Source: Thermobifida fusca NBRC 14071 = JCM 3263 (GTDB taxonomy: Bacteria; Actinomycetota; Actinomycetes; Streptosporangiales; Streptosporangiaceae). From it: a stretch of 35,809 nucleotides of DNA. Below, piece by piece: positions 1 to 7,865 of this stretch. Location: NCBI RefSeq assembly GCF_001592045.1, contig NZ_BCWB01000054.1, positions 1 to 35,809 of the forward strand. Reading direction: 5' to 3'. The notes below the pieces were generated by a model that worked only from the letters and a program-made list of their open reading frames with translations, had not been told where the DNA came from and made no database searches. The number at the start of each line of letters is the position of its first letter. The stretch's first letter is position 1. The position numbers were made by a program, and so were the translations under genes.

Positions 1-417
1 TGGGTTCCGCATGTCGGGGCCGCTGTCCGCCCACCGCATTCTGCCGGTACGGCTGTCGCCTGCCAGTGGCTGACCAGGCAAACAGCGGGCACGTCGAAGC
101 GGCCAGTGCCCGCGCCGTGCCCGAAACAGTGCATAAGACCTGAGGAAACGCTGTTGTCATGACACGGAACGGAGCCAGACGGGCGGTAACGTGGTCGAGG
201 ATGCCCTTACCTCCCGGTCCGGTGGGACTGCACAGCAAACCGTCCTGACGGCATATGGCTCGTATTGCTACGATTTCGTGCGATCATGAGCGGCATCGGC
301 GTTATCCCCTAGAATGTCGCCTCGGCTCCGGATCGTCCCATGACGTGCCGACCTTGTCGCTGTCCCGGACATCACGGATCCGTCGTTGAGGGCGTATGCC
401 CGCATAACTGAATCTGA

Positions 418-490
418 GCGCCCGTAGCTCAGTGGATAGAGCACCGGACTTCTAATCCGATGGTCGCAGGTTCGAATCCTGCCGGGCGCG
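418..490 (+). tRNA. tRNA-Arg (anticodon UCU)
   Basis: The sequence folds as a class I tRNA. The 7-bp acceptor stem is GCGCCCG with CGGGCGC, the D-arm begins TAGCTCAG, the anticodon loop is CTTCTAA giving anticodon TCT, and the T-arm contains GGTTCGAATCC. The discriminator base is G and no CCA is encoded. It decodes AGA, a rare codon in this GC-rich DNA. The outermost anticodon-stem pair (27-43) is a C-A mismatch; the other four pairs are good. Confidence 0.95.
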
Positions 491-617
491 CCGCGACCAG
501 GGCAGGCCGCACGCGGTCTGCCCGCCGTCGTTCACAAGGCGCACCGCAGCCCGCCCACCTCTGTCGGCTGGCGCATGCGTTCCAGCCTGACTGGACCACC
601 CGCCCTCCATTCTGTAG

Positions 618-647
618 CACTGTGCAACTGTTGCAATACTCACAGTG
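618..647. promoter_or_regulatory. nested inverted repeats upstream of cobC, possible operator
   Basis: CACTGTG at 618-624 and CACAGTG at 641-647 form a 7-bp inverted repeat 16 nt apart. Inside it lies a second short palindrome, TGCAA-CTG-TTGCA, at 623-635. The site is about 100 bp before the aminotransferase start and downstream of the tRNA. A repressor operator is possible, but no regulator gene is adjacent and the assignment is only structural. Confidence 0.3.
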
Positions 648-750
648 GTGTCTGAGGGGGGTGAAACGGGGGCAGCGGCACCGCGGCGCACAGTACGACG
701 GTAGGTTCCCCTCGGAACCGGACCGGTGCAACGGGGGAGCACGAAGGCCC

Positions 751-1761
751 ATGGTCGATTTACGCCATCACGGGGACGCCGAGGTCGGCCCCGGCCTCCT
801 CGATTTCGCCGTCAACGTGCGCGACCGCACCCCGCCGCAGTGGCTGGTGGAACGCCTCGCCGCTTCCCTCTCCGACCTGGCCGCCTACCCTGATCCGGAG
901 TCGGCGCGCCACGCTGTCGCCCGCCGCCACCGCCGCGACCCCGCCGACGTGCTGCTCACCGCGGGCGCAGCTGAAGCGTTCGTCCTGCTGGCGCGTGCCC
1001 TCACCCCGCGCCGCGCCGTCGTCGTGCACCCCCAGTTCACCGAGCCCGAAGCAGCACTGCGCGCCGCCGGCCACCCGGTGGAACGCGTAGTGCTGGACGG
1101 CGACTTCACCCTCGACCCCGACCGGATCCCCGACGACGCAGACCTGGTCATCGTCGGCAACCCCACCAACCCCACCTCCGTGCTGCACCCGGCGGCAACC
1201 CTGGCCGCGCTCGCCCGGCCGGGCCGCATCCTCGTCGTCGACGAAGCCTTCGCCGACTGCATTCCTGGGGAAGCAGAGTCCGTGGCTGGGCGGACCGACC
1301 TGCCCGGCCTGGTCGTCATCCGCAGCCTCACGAAGACCTGGGGACTTGCTGGACTCCGCGTCGGCTACCTGCTGGCCGACCCCGCACTGGTCCGCCGCTT
1401 TGCGGAACACCAGCCGCTCTGGGCAGTTTCCACTCCGGCACTGGTCGCGGCCCGTGAATGCACGTCGCCCCGAGCCCTCGCCGAAGCCGACGCCTGGGCA
1501 GCCGATCTCGCGGTGCGCCGCACCCGCCTCGTGGCAGACCTCACCGCGTTGGGCTTCACCGTCACCCCTCGACCGCGGGCATCGTTCGTGCTCGTCCACA
1601 CCCCCGGCGCTGACCTGCTCCGCCGCCGCCTGAGAGAACGGGGGATCGCGGTGCGTCGCGGCGACACCTTCCCCGGTCTTGGAACGGACTATTTACGCAT
1701 CGCGGTCCGACAAGCCGAGACCAACGCCCAGCTCGTGACAGTTCTGGCAGAGTTGCTCTGA
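751..1761 (+). CDS. cobC: Aminotransferase class I/II, cobalamin-type (CobC / threonine-phosphate decarboxylase-like)
   Basis: A PLP-dependent fold-type I enzyme of 336 aa, close to histidinol-phosphate aminotransferase and CobC/CobD. Visible motifs are the VGNPTNPTS cofactor region, VVDEAFAD with the pyridine-N aspartate, and SLTKTWGLAGLRVGY, whose lysine forms the Schiff base. Members of this group such as Rv2231c sit in cobalamin loci and are thought to make the (R)-1-amino-2-propanol (phosphate) arm from threonine phosphate. The BluB-CobT gene directly downstream favours that role over histidine synthesis. The ATG is chosen because GGGGAG lies upstream and the protein starts in the family's usual way (DLRHHGD followed by the FAVNVR segment). 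The reading frame stays open back into the tRNA, but that part is not protein-like. Decarboxylase versus transaminase activity cannot be told from sequence. Confidence 0.8.
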   Translation: MVDLRHHGDAEVGPGLLDFAVNVRDRTPPQWLVERLAASLSDLAAYPDPESARHAVARRHRRDPADVLLTAGAAEAFVLLARALTPRRAVVVHPQFTEPEAALRAAGHPVERVVLDGDFTLDPDRIPDDADLVIVGNPTNPTSVLHPAATLAALARPGRILVVDEAFADCIPGEAESVAGRTDLPGLVVIRSLTKTWGLAGLRVGYLLADPALVRRFAEHQPLWAVSTPALVAARECTSPRALAEADAWAADLAVRRTRLVADLTALGFTVTPRPRASFVLVHTPGADLLRRRLRERGIAVRRGDTFPGLGTDYLRIAVRQAETNAQLVTVLAELL

Positions 1762-1898
1762 GCGGAGGAAAGAGCCGGCGAACCGCCCCACACCCTGGGT
1801 TCCGTCCCTCCGCCGTGCCGTGGAGGTCCGGCGTGTTCCCCCAGTCGCACGCCGTCGCCCGGAAACCGAGACCGATCAGTGACCACGGAGGAGACCCT

Positions 1899-4277
1899 TT
1901 GAGCGGTGATCGTGCAGACAGTATTCCCGGCGGCACCCGGGATACCGGCCACGGACGGATGCGGGGAGAACCCGGGCAGGACCTGCGTCCCCCGGCTGAA
2001 CCGTCTCCGCCGGAACACCGGACCGTGGCACGTCCGCCCAGCGGATCTCAGTCACCGGGCGGACTCCTCGACGGCCTTCCCGAAGCTGGGCGGGGTACGG
2101 GAGCGTTTCCGCTGCCCGTCTCCCCGGGCGACCGCGTCCCCCTCGCTCCGGTGACGATCCCTCCCGTCCCAGCAGAACCGGAACCGCCTGCCCCGCAGGG
2201 CAGGGCCACTGCCCCAGGGGAGGCTTCCCGTGCCGCCGGTCCGGTGCGGGACGCCGACGAACACCCGCCGCAGCCCGCAGTCCAGCGGGGTGCCGCGGAG
2301 CCCGCAGCCCCGCCCCCGGCGCACACCGAGCCCGCCACACCATCCGAAGCACCAAGCGGCCCCGGGAACGCGCCGTCCACGGCGCCCCCGTCCGCCCCCG
2401 AACCGGCTGCTGCATCCCCCCAACCGGAGCCTGATGCCGCTCCCCACGGGGAGCCCGAACCGGTCGAGTACGCCGATGAAGTCGTCGCCGAACCGGCCGG
2501 TATGGCGGCCGCGAGCGACCCGCCCAGCCAGTCGGCCTCCGTGCCCGCCGACCACGCCTACAGCGACGTGGAACGCGAGGCCGTGTACCGGGTGATCCGG
2601 GAGCGGCGCGACGTCCGGGTGGGCTTCCGCCCCGACCCGATCCCCGACGACGTCCTGGTCCGCATCCTGGAAGCAGCCCACCACGCGCCTTCCGTCGGCT
2701 TCTCCCAGCCGTGGGACTTCGTCGTGATCCAGGACCGGGACACCCGGGCCCGCGTCCACGACATCGTGCAGCGCCAACGGGAGGCTTACGCCCGGGCACT
2801 GCCCGGGGCACGGGCCCGTGCGTTCTCCGGCCTCAAAGTCGAAGCGATTCTCGACACCCCGCTCAACATCGTGGTCACCGTCGACCACACTCGGGGCGGC
2901 CGGCACACGCTGGGACGGCACGCCCAACCGCAGACCGCGGCCTACTCCGCCGCACTCGCCGTAGAGAACCTGTGGCTCGCCGCCCGCGCTGAAGGGCTCG
3001 GTGTGGGCTGGGTCAGCTTCTTCTCCGAACGGGAGCTGGCCCGCGAACTCGGCCTCCCGCCCCACTTGGAGATCGTCGCCTACCTGTGCGTCGGCTACGT
3101 GGAGGAATTCCCCCCAGAGCCCGAACTGTCCCTGGGCGGCTGGGCGCAGCGCCGCCCGCTGGCCTGGGCAGTGCACCGGGAGCAGTACGGCCAACGCGGC
3201 CTGCCAGGGGAGGAGTCCACCAGCTTGCTGGACGAGACAATCGCGAAAATCGGTCCGCTCAACCAGAGGGCGATGGAGGAGGCACGAGAACGCCAGTCCC
3301 GCATGACCAAACCCCCGGGCTCCTTGGGGGTGCTTGAAGAAGTCTCCATCCAGCTCGCGGGACTCGCCGGCGAATGCCCGGCACCCATCCCCGAGCCGGC
3401 GTCCGTGGCGGTATTCGCCGCGGACCACGGCGTCCACGCCCAAGGGGTGACCCCGTGGCCGCAGGAAGTCACCGCGCAGATGGTCCGCAACTTCCTCAAC
3501 GGCGGCGCGGTGGTCAACGCCTTCGCCACCCAGCTTGGCGCCGAGGTCACCGTGGTGGATGTGGGCGTCATCGAAGACCTCTCCCCGGTACCCGGCCTGC
3601 TGCCCCGCAAGGTCGCCCGCGGTACGGCTGACATGACCCAGGGCCCGGCGATGAGCCGCATGGAAGCCGAGTACGCGATCGAAGCGGGGATCGAAGTCGC
3701 CCGCGACCTGGTCGCGGCAGGCAACCGCTGCCTCCTCACCGGGGACATGGGAATCGCCAACACCACCACGTCGGCTGCGCTGATCTCCGCGTTCACCGGC
3801 CGCGACGCCGCGGAGGTCACCGGGCGGGGCACCGGGATCGACGACGCCATGTACGCGCACAAAGTGTCGGTTGTCCGCACCGCGCTGCAGGTCAACCAGG
3901 TCGACCCCGCCGATCCGATCGGGGTGCTGGCCGCGGTGGGCGGACTGGAGCATGCCGCCCTGGCCGGCTTCATCCTGGGCGCCGCCTCCCTGCGGGTCCC
4001 GGTCATCCTCGACGGGGTCATCGCCGGGGCCGCAGCCCTGGCCGCGGTCGCGCTCGCCCCGGATGCGCGCCTGGCCTGTATTGCCGGACACCGCTCCAGC
4101 GAACCGGGGCATGCAGTGGTCTTGGAGCACCTGGGCCTGCGCCCCCTGGTCGACCTGGATCTGCGGCTTGGGGAGGGCTCCGGGGCGCTGCTCGCGCTGC
4201 CGCTGGTGCAGAGCGCAGCGCGTGCCCTCAAAGACGTGGCGACCTTCGACTCCGCCCACGTGAGCCAGCGCGACTGA
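1899..4277 (+). CDS. cobT: BluB-CobT fusion: DMB synthase plus nicotinate-nucleotide:DMB phosphoribosyltransferase
   Basis: A 793-aa protein in three parts. Residues 1 to about 220 are a low-complexity Pro/Ala/Glu linker with no predicted fold. Residues about 221-430 are a BluB-type flavin destructase of the nitroreductase fold, with RERRDVRVGFRPDPIP and GRHAQPQTAAYS followed by the VENLWLAARAEGLGVGWVSF segment. BluB cuts FMNH2 to 5,6-dimethylbenzimidazole. Residues about 445-790 are CobT, which attaches DMB to ribose phosphate from nicotinate mononucleotide. Its motifs are MTKPPGSLG, FAADHGVHAQGVTPWPQEVT, LTGDMGIANTTTSAA and RLGEGSGALLALP, where E759 corresponds to the catalytic glutamate. 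The fusion puts production and activation of the B12 lower ligand in one chain. The TTG start has GGAGGAG 6-7 nt upstream; an in-frame GTG at 1815 lacks a ribosome site. It follows cobC after 137 bp. No B12 box was seen in the leader. Confidence 0.9.
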   Translation: MSGDRADSIPGGTRDTGHGRMRGEPGQDLRPPAEPSPPEHRTVARPPSGSQSPGGLLDGLPEAGRGTGAFPLPVSPGDRVPLAPVTIPPVPAEPEPPAPQGRATAPGEASRAAGPVRDADEHPPQPAVQRGAAEPAAPPPAHTEPATPSEAPSGPGNAPSTAPPSAPEPAAASPQPEPDAAPHGEPEPVEYADEVVAEPAGMAAASDPPSQSASVPADHAYSDVEREAVYRVIRERRDVRVGFRPDPIPDDVLVRILEAAHHAPSVGFSQPWDFVVIQDRDTRARVHDIVQRQREAYARALPGARARAFSGLKVEAILDTPLNIVVTVDHTRGGRHTLGRHAQPQTAAYSAALAVENLWLAARAEGLGVGWVSFFSERELARELGLPPHLEIVAYLCVGYVEEFPPEPELSLGGWAQRRPLAWAVHREQYGQRGLPGEESTSLLDETIAKIGPLNQRAMEEARERQSRMTKPPGSLGVLEEVSIQLAGLAGECPAPIPEPASVAVFAADHGVHAQGVTPWPQEVTAQMVRNFLNGGAVVNAFATQLGAEVTVVDVGVIEDLSPVPGLLPRKVARGTADMTQGPAMSRMEAEYAIEAGIEVARDLVAAGNRCLLTGDMGIANTTTSAALISAFTGRDAAEVTGRGTGIDDAMYAHKVSVVRTALQVNQVDPADPIGVLAAVGGLEHAALAGFILGAASLRVPVILDGVIAGAAALAAVALAPDARLACIAGHRSSEPGHAVVLEHLGLRPLVDLDLRLGEGSGALLALPLVQSAARALKDVATFDSAHVSQRD

Positions 4278-4286
4278 TTCCGGTCC

Positions 4287-4322
4287 GTCGGTGCCGCGCG
4301 GTCCGAGTAGCGCGGCACCGAC
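4287..4322 (+). terminator. GC hairpin after bluB-cobT
   Basis: Thirteen perfectly complementary bases (GTCGGTGCCGCGC with GCGCGGCACCGAC) flank a 10-nt loop, starting 10 bp after the stop codon. There is no T tract, as is common for actinobacterial hairpin terminators. The rest of the gap up to cysG (about 340 bp) holds no gene or RNA that I recognise. Confidence 0.75.
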
Positions 4323-4663
4323 GCAGGCCGGCCTGTGGACGCTTCCCCATCTTCTGCCGGTTTTGGGGAGCGGTACGCGCAAGACAGACCACTCTCATTA
4401 GGTAGTAGTAGCGGTATGGGAGCGACCAGCGCGGTATTTTGGACCGTGTCTGGCATAGGGGTTTTGCATCGTGCCGCGTTTCGTCCACAAAGCCGGGATT
4501 CAGTTCCGAACCGCTGGTGAGCAGACTCCGGGGCACCCCGCGCCGTTGGCACCGGACAGCGGAGGCAGTGGGGACGAGACAGGCGTCCACCGGGACGCGG
4601 CACACACCGCAGTGGAGCCCCGAGCGGTTCGAGACGGGACAACGGGATCTGGAGGCTGCCTCG

Positions 4664-5944
4664 GTGACGTATCTCCTCGGTTTGCGGCTTCAGGGCCGGG
4701 ACGTGCTCGTCGTGGGCGGAGGACAGGTCGCCCAACGTCGCGTCCCCGTGCTCCTGGAGGCCGGAGCGCGGGTCACAGTGGTCTCCCCGCACGTCACTAC
4801 TGCGCTGCAAGGGCTCGCCGAGAGCGGCCGCATCCACTGGGAGCAGCGCCCCTACCGCCGCGGTGACGTCACCGGGCTGGGCCGCTTCTGGCTGGTCCAC
4901 GCAGCCACGGACGATCCCGAGGTCAACGCGGCGGTGGTTGCCGAAGCAGAGGAAGCACGCATCTGGTCGGTGCACGCCGACGACCGTCACGCCTCCAGTG
5001 CCTGGACTCCCGCAACAGGGAGCGCTTCCGGAGTCACCGTCGGAGTAATCACCGGTACTGATCCCCGGCGTGCCGCGGGACTACGCGACGCTATCGTCAC
5101 CGGCTTGGCCGACGGAACTCTGGACGCGCGCAGGGGACGCGCTCCTCTGCGCGGCGTGGCCCTGGTCGGCGGCGGTCCAGGGGACCCCGGACTGATCACG
5201 GTGCGGGGACGGCAGCTTCTCGCGCAAGCCGACGTGGTCGTGGTGGATCGGCTTGCCCCCACGAGCTTGCTTGACCAACTGTCCGGCGACGTGGAGATTA
5301 TCGACGCGGCCAAGATCCCTTACGGCCGTTCCATGTCCCAAGAGGGCATCAACGCGGTGATCGTCGACCGTGCGCGACAGGGCAAGTTCGTGGTCCGTCT
5401 CAAGGGCGGCGACCCCTTCGTTTTCGGACGCGGTGGCGAAGAGCTCGCAGCGTGCGTCGCGGCAGGCATCCCTGTCACCGTGGTCCCTGGCGTGACCAGT
5501 GCGCTCGCTGCTCCCGCGAGCGTGGGCATCCCGGTGACGCACCGCGGCGTCGCCCAGCACTTCCACGTCGTCTCCGCCCATGTCGCACCAGGCGACGAGC
5601 GCTCCACCGTGAACTGGGAGACGCTCGCCCGCAGTGGCGGCACCATCGTGGTGCTCATGGGAGTGGAACGCTTGGGACGGATTGCCGAGGCGCTGATCAG
5701 GTACGGTCGTGATCCCCACACTCCTATTGCCGTCATCCAGGAGGCCACCCTGCCGAGCCAGACCACCCTGGTCGCCACTCTGGAAACGGTCGAAAAGGAA
5801 GCGCACGCCGCCGGAGTGCACCCTCCGGCGGTGCTCGTTATCGGAGAAGTAGTGAACACGGCCCAAGAGCTTGACATACTGCACAGAAGCCAAAACGCCG
5901 CAGAAACTCCGATCGCTCCCGCAGGAGGAAACGGTCGGAATTGA
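4664..5944 (+). CDS. cysG: Sirohaem synthase: precorrin-2 dehydrogenase domain plus uroporphyrinogen III C-methyltransferase
   Basis: A 426-aa cytosolic two-domain enzyme. Residues 1 to about 150 are the CysG-N/Met8 NAD-binding domain, with LRLQGRDVLVVGGGQVAQRR, ARVTVVSPHV and VHAATDDPEVNAAVV. This domain oxidises precorrin-2 and can insert iron. Residues about 160-410 are SUMT, which methylates uroporphyrinogen III at C2 and C7 with SAM. Its signatures are VGGGPGDPGLITVRG, VVRLKGGDPFVFGRGGEE, VVPGVTSALAAPASVGIPVT and HFHVVSAH. Precorrin-2 feeds both sirohaem and cobalamin, which fits the upstream cob genes. The GTG start has GGAGG 8 nt upstream and begins VTYLLGLRLQG as in homologues; the frame is open further upstream without homology. 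At 426 aa it is slightly shorter than the enterobacterial protein (457 aa). Confidence 0.9.
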   Translation: MTYLLGLRLQGRDVLVVGGGQVAQRRVPVLLEAGARVTVVSPHVTTALQGLAESGRIHWEQRPYRRGDVTGLGRFWLVHAATDDPEVNAAVVAEAEEARIWSVHADDRHASSAWTPATGSASGVTVGVITGTDPRRAAGLRDAIVTGLADGTLDARRGRAPLRGVALVGGGPGDPGLITVRGRQLLAQADVVVVDRLAPTSLLDQLSGDVEIIDAAKIPYGRSMSQEGINAVIVDRARQGKFVVRLKGGDPFVFGRGGEELAACVAAGIPVTVVPGVTSALAAPASVGIPVTHRGVAQHFHVVSAHVAPGDERSTVNWETLARSGGTIVVLMGVERLGRIAEALIRYGRDPHTPIAVIQEATLPSQTTLVATLETVEKEAHAAGVHPPAVLVIGEVVNTAQELDILHRSQNAAETPIAPAGGNGRN

Positions 5945-6005
5945 TCAAGGCCGCGGGGAATCGGGTGCTGTGACGACGAATACCGATGAGAAGGGCGGAA
6001 TCGCC

Positions 6006-7865
6006 ATGACCCGGCCGCCTGCCGTGCCGGAAGCGACAGGACCAGGCGAACCGATACCGGACGCGCCCATGCGGGGTATGGAGTGGGGACGCGGTACGGT
6101 CCGGAGCGGGAACGCCCCGGCCGGCGCGTCGACAATGGCACGCCCGCGCAGAAGCGGTGGGGGAGGGGCACACCGCGGGGCAATGGCCCGGGACACCCGC
6201 CTGGAGCGGAACCTCGAGACGCTGCGGGACCGGATCCGCGCGATCGAGTTCGCCGACGGCCTCCCCGGAGCTGAGGAAGGGCGTACCGCGCGCACCGACG
6301 TCCTCGACCAGCTCAACGACTATGTGCTGCCGAGAGTGCGCAGGTCCGATGTTCCCCTGTTGATCGCGGTCGCCGGTTCCACGGGGGCAGGGAAGTCGAC
6401 CCTGGTCAACAGCTTGGTGGGTACCCAGGTGACCACCACCGGGGTGCGGAGGCCCACAACGAACAGCCCGGTGCTGGCCTGCAACCCCGCTGACGTGGAC
6501 TGGTTCAGTGAAACAGCGTTCCTGCCCGCGCTGCCGCGGGTCCGTCAGCAAGGGCTGGCCATGCCCGGTAAGGACGGCATGCTGGTGCTGGCCGCTACCG
6601 AGCACATGCCGGAAGGCGTGGCCTTGCTGGACACCCCCGACGTGGACTCGGCCGTTGCCGCGCACCACGAGTTCGCCGCGAAGTTCCTGGACGCGGCCGA
6701 CCTGTGGGTGTTCGTCACCACCAGCAAACGCTACGCCGACGCCCGAGTCTGGCAGTTCCTCCAGGTCGCGCGGGACCGCGACACCTCGCTGGTCGTGGTG
6801 CTGTCCCGCGTGCCGCAGCGCGGCCGGAGGCAGATCGTCGCCCACTTCGGAGCGATGCTGGAAGCCAACGGCCTGGGTGCGGCGCCCCGGTTCGTGATCC
6901 CGGAGACCGACCAGATCGCCGGCGGGCGTTTCACCGGCAATATCGCTGACCAGATCCGCGGCTTCCTCGCCGATGTGGCCGGGGACGAACAGGAACGGGA
7001 GCGGATCACCCGCCGTACGCTGCTGGGGGTGCTCGACAGTTTCCGCACCCGGATCCCAGAGCTCGGCAAATACGTCGAGACTCAGGCCGAGGTGGGGCGG
7101 ATGCTGGCTGCCACCGCCAGCACTGCGCTCACCGACGCGCTCGCCGAGGTGGAGCGGGGGACTTCGGATGCGTCCCTGCTGCGGGGGAATGTCCTGGCCC
7201 GCTGGCAGGACATCGCCGCCAGCGGGGAGCTCGCGCGCTCCCTGCGGATCCGCAACAAGCGGAAAACCAAGCCGCAACAGGAGGACCGCACTCGGGTGCG
7301 TGCGCTGGAGCAGGCGGTCCAGGATGCCGTAGCGGCGCTCGTGGTCTCGGCCGCGGAACGCGCGATCGAGACGATCATGGAGCGTTGGCAGCAGGTCCCT
7401 GGAGCGTCCGCTGTTGCGGAACGCCACGCTCTCGACCGGATTCCCGCAGACTTCGCTCTCCGGGCCCGCACCGCTGTCAGCGACTGGCAGGCCCGGATCA
7501 CGGAGCTCCTCTCCTCGGACGGCGTTGCGAAACGCTCGGTGGCGCGTTTCTTCACCTACGATGTGGAGGCATTCGGACTTGTCTTGATCGTCGGGCTGCT
7601 CGGTTTCGGAATCTCCGACCACGACGGAGCCGCGCCTCCGCCGCCGAACGCCGCACCCAGCCGGTTGCTGCGGGCCTTGTTCGGTGCGGAGCCGCTGCGC
7701 CTCATCGGAAACCAAGCGCGTGACGATCTGCGTGCCCGGATCAGCGCGCTCTTCGAAGCGGAGAAGGACCGCTTCGCGAAGGCGCTGGCGACTCTAAACC
7801 TGCCGGACTACTCTGACGCCGCACTGCTCTACCAGGCTACGGATCACCTCGAGATCGCACGATGA
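6006..7865 (+). CDS. Dynamin-like / ribosome-associated-type GTPase, first of a tandem pair
   Basis: A 619-aa protein of a widespread actinobacterial type usually annotated dynamin family protein; the biochemical role is not established. After a Gly/Arg-rich N-terminal tail, the GTPase domain starts near residue 110. The P-loop AGSTGAGKSTLVNSLVG is at about 123-139, with a switch I-type threonine region (GVRRPTTNSPV) and G3 DTPDVDS near 210. The expected G4 N/TKxD is replaced by VVLSRVPQRG, so guanine specificity is uncertain. The remainder is mostly alpha-helical and charged, with one hydrophobic segment (FGLVLIVGLLGFGI) near residue 525 that could touch or cross a membrane. ATG is chosen for the GGCGGA site 7 nt upstream; the frame is open to 5871. 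It starts 61 bp after cysG and its TGA overlaps the next ATG (ATGA), indicating coupled translation. Confidence 0.75.
   Translation: MTRPPAVPEATGPGEPIPDAPMRGMEWGRGTVRSGNAPAGASTMARPRRSGGGGAHRGAMARDTRLERNLETLRDRIRAIEFADGLPGAEEGRTARTDVLDQLNDYVLPRVRRSDVPLLIAVAGSTGAGKSTLVNSLVGTQVTTTGVRRPTTNSPVLACNPADVDWFSETAFLPALPRVRQQGLAMPGKDGMLVLAATEHMPEGVALLDTPDVDSAVAAHHEFAAKFLDAADLWVFVTTSKRYADARVWQFLQVARDRDTSLVVVLSRVPQRGRRQIVAHFGAMLEANGLGAAPRFVIPETDQIAGGRFTGNIADQIRGFLADVAGDEQERERITRRTLLGVLDSFRTRIPELGKYVETQAEVGRMLAATASTALTDALAEVERGTSDASLLRGNVLARWQDIAASGELARSLRIRNKRKTKPQQEDRTRVRALEQAVQDAVAALVVSAAERAIETIMERWQQVPGASAVAERHALDRIPADFALRARTAVSDWQARITELLSSDGVAKRSVARFFTYDVEAFGLVLIVGLLGFGISDHDGAAPPPPNAAPSRLLRALFGAEPLRLIGNQARDDLRARISALFEAEKDRFAKALATLNLPDYSDAALLYQATDHLEIAR

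Noticed and set aside
1-162. Open frame entering from the left edge and ending at TGA 160-162
   Set aside because: The translation is Pro/Thr/Cys-rich and matches no protein type I know; composition alone could keep it open. I see no supported feature in 1-417.
1762-1898. Possible cobalamin riboswitch before bluB-cobT
   Set aside because: No B12-box-like sequence or matching stem order was found, and the gap is too short for a typical one.
2052-4382. Very long open frame on the minus strand, antisense to bluB-cobT
   Set aside because: High-G+C coding DNA leaves the antisense frame open by codon bias. The translation is rich in Gly/Arg/Asp/His and has no domain pattern, while the plus strand encodes recognisable BluB and CobT.
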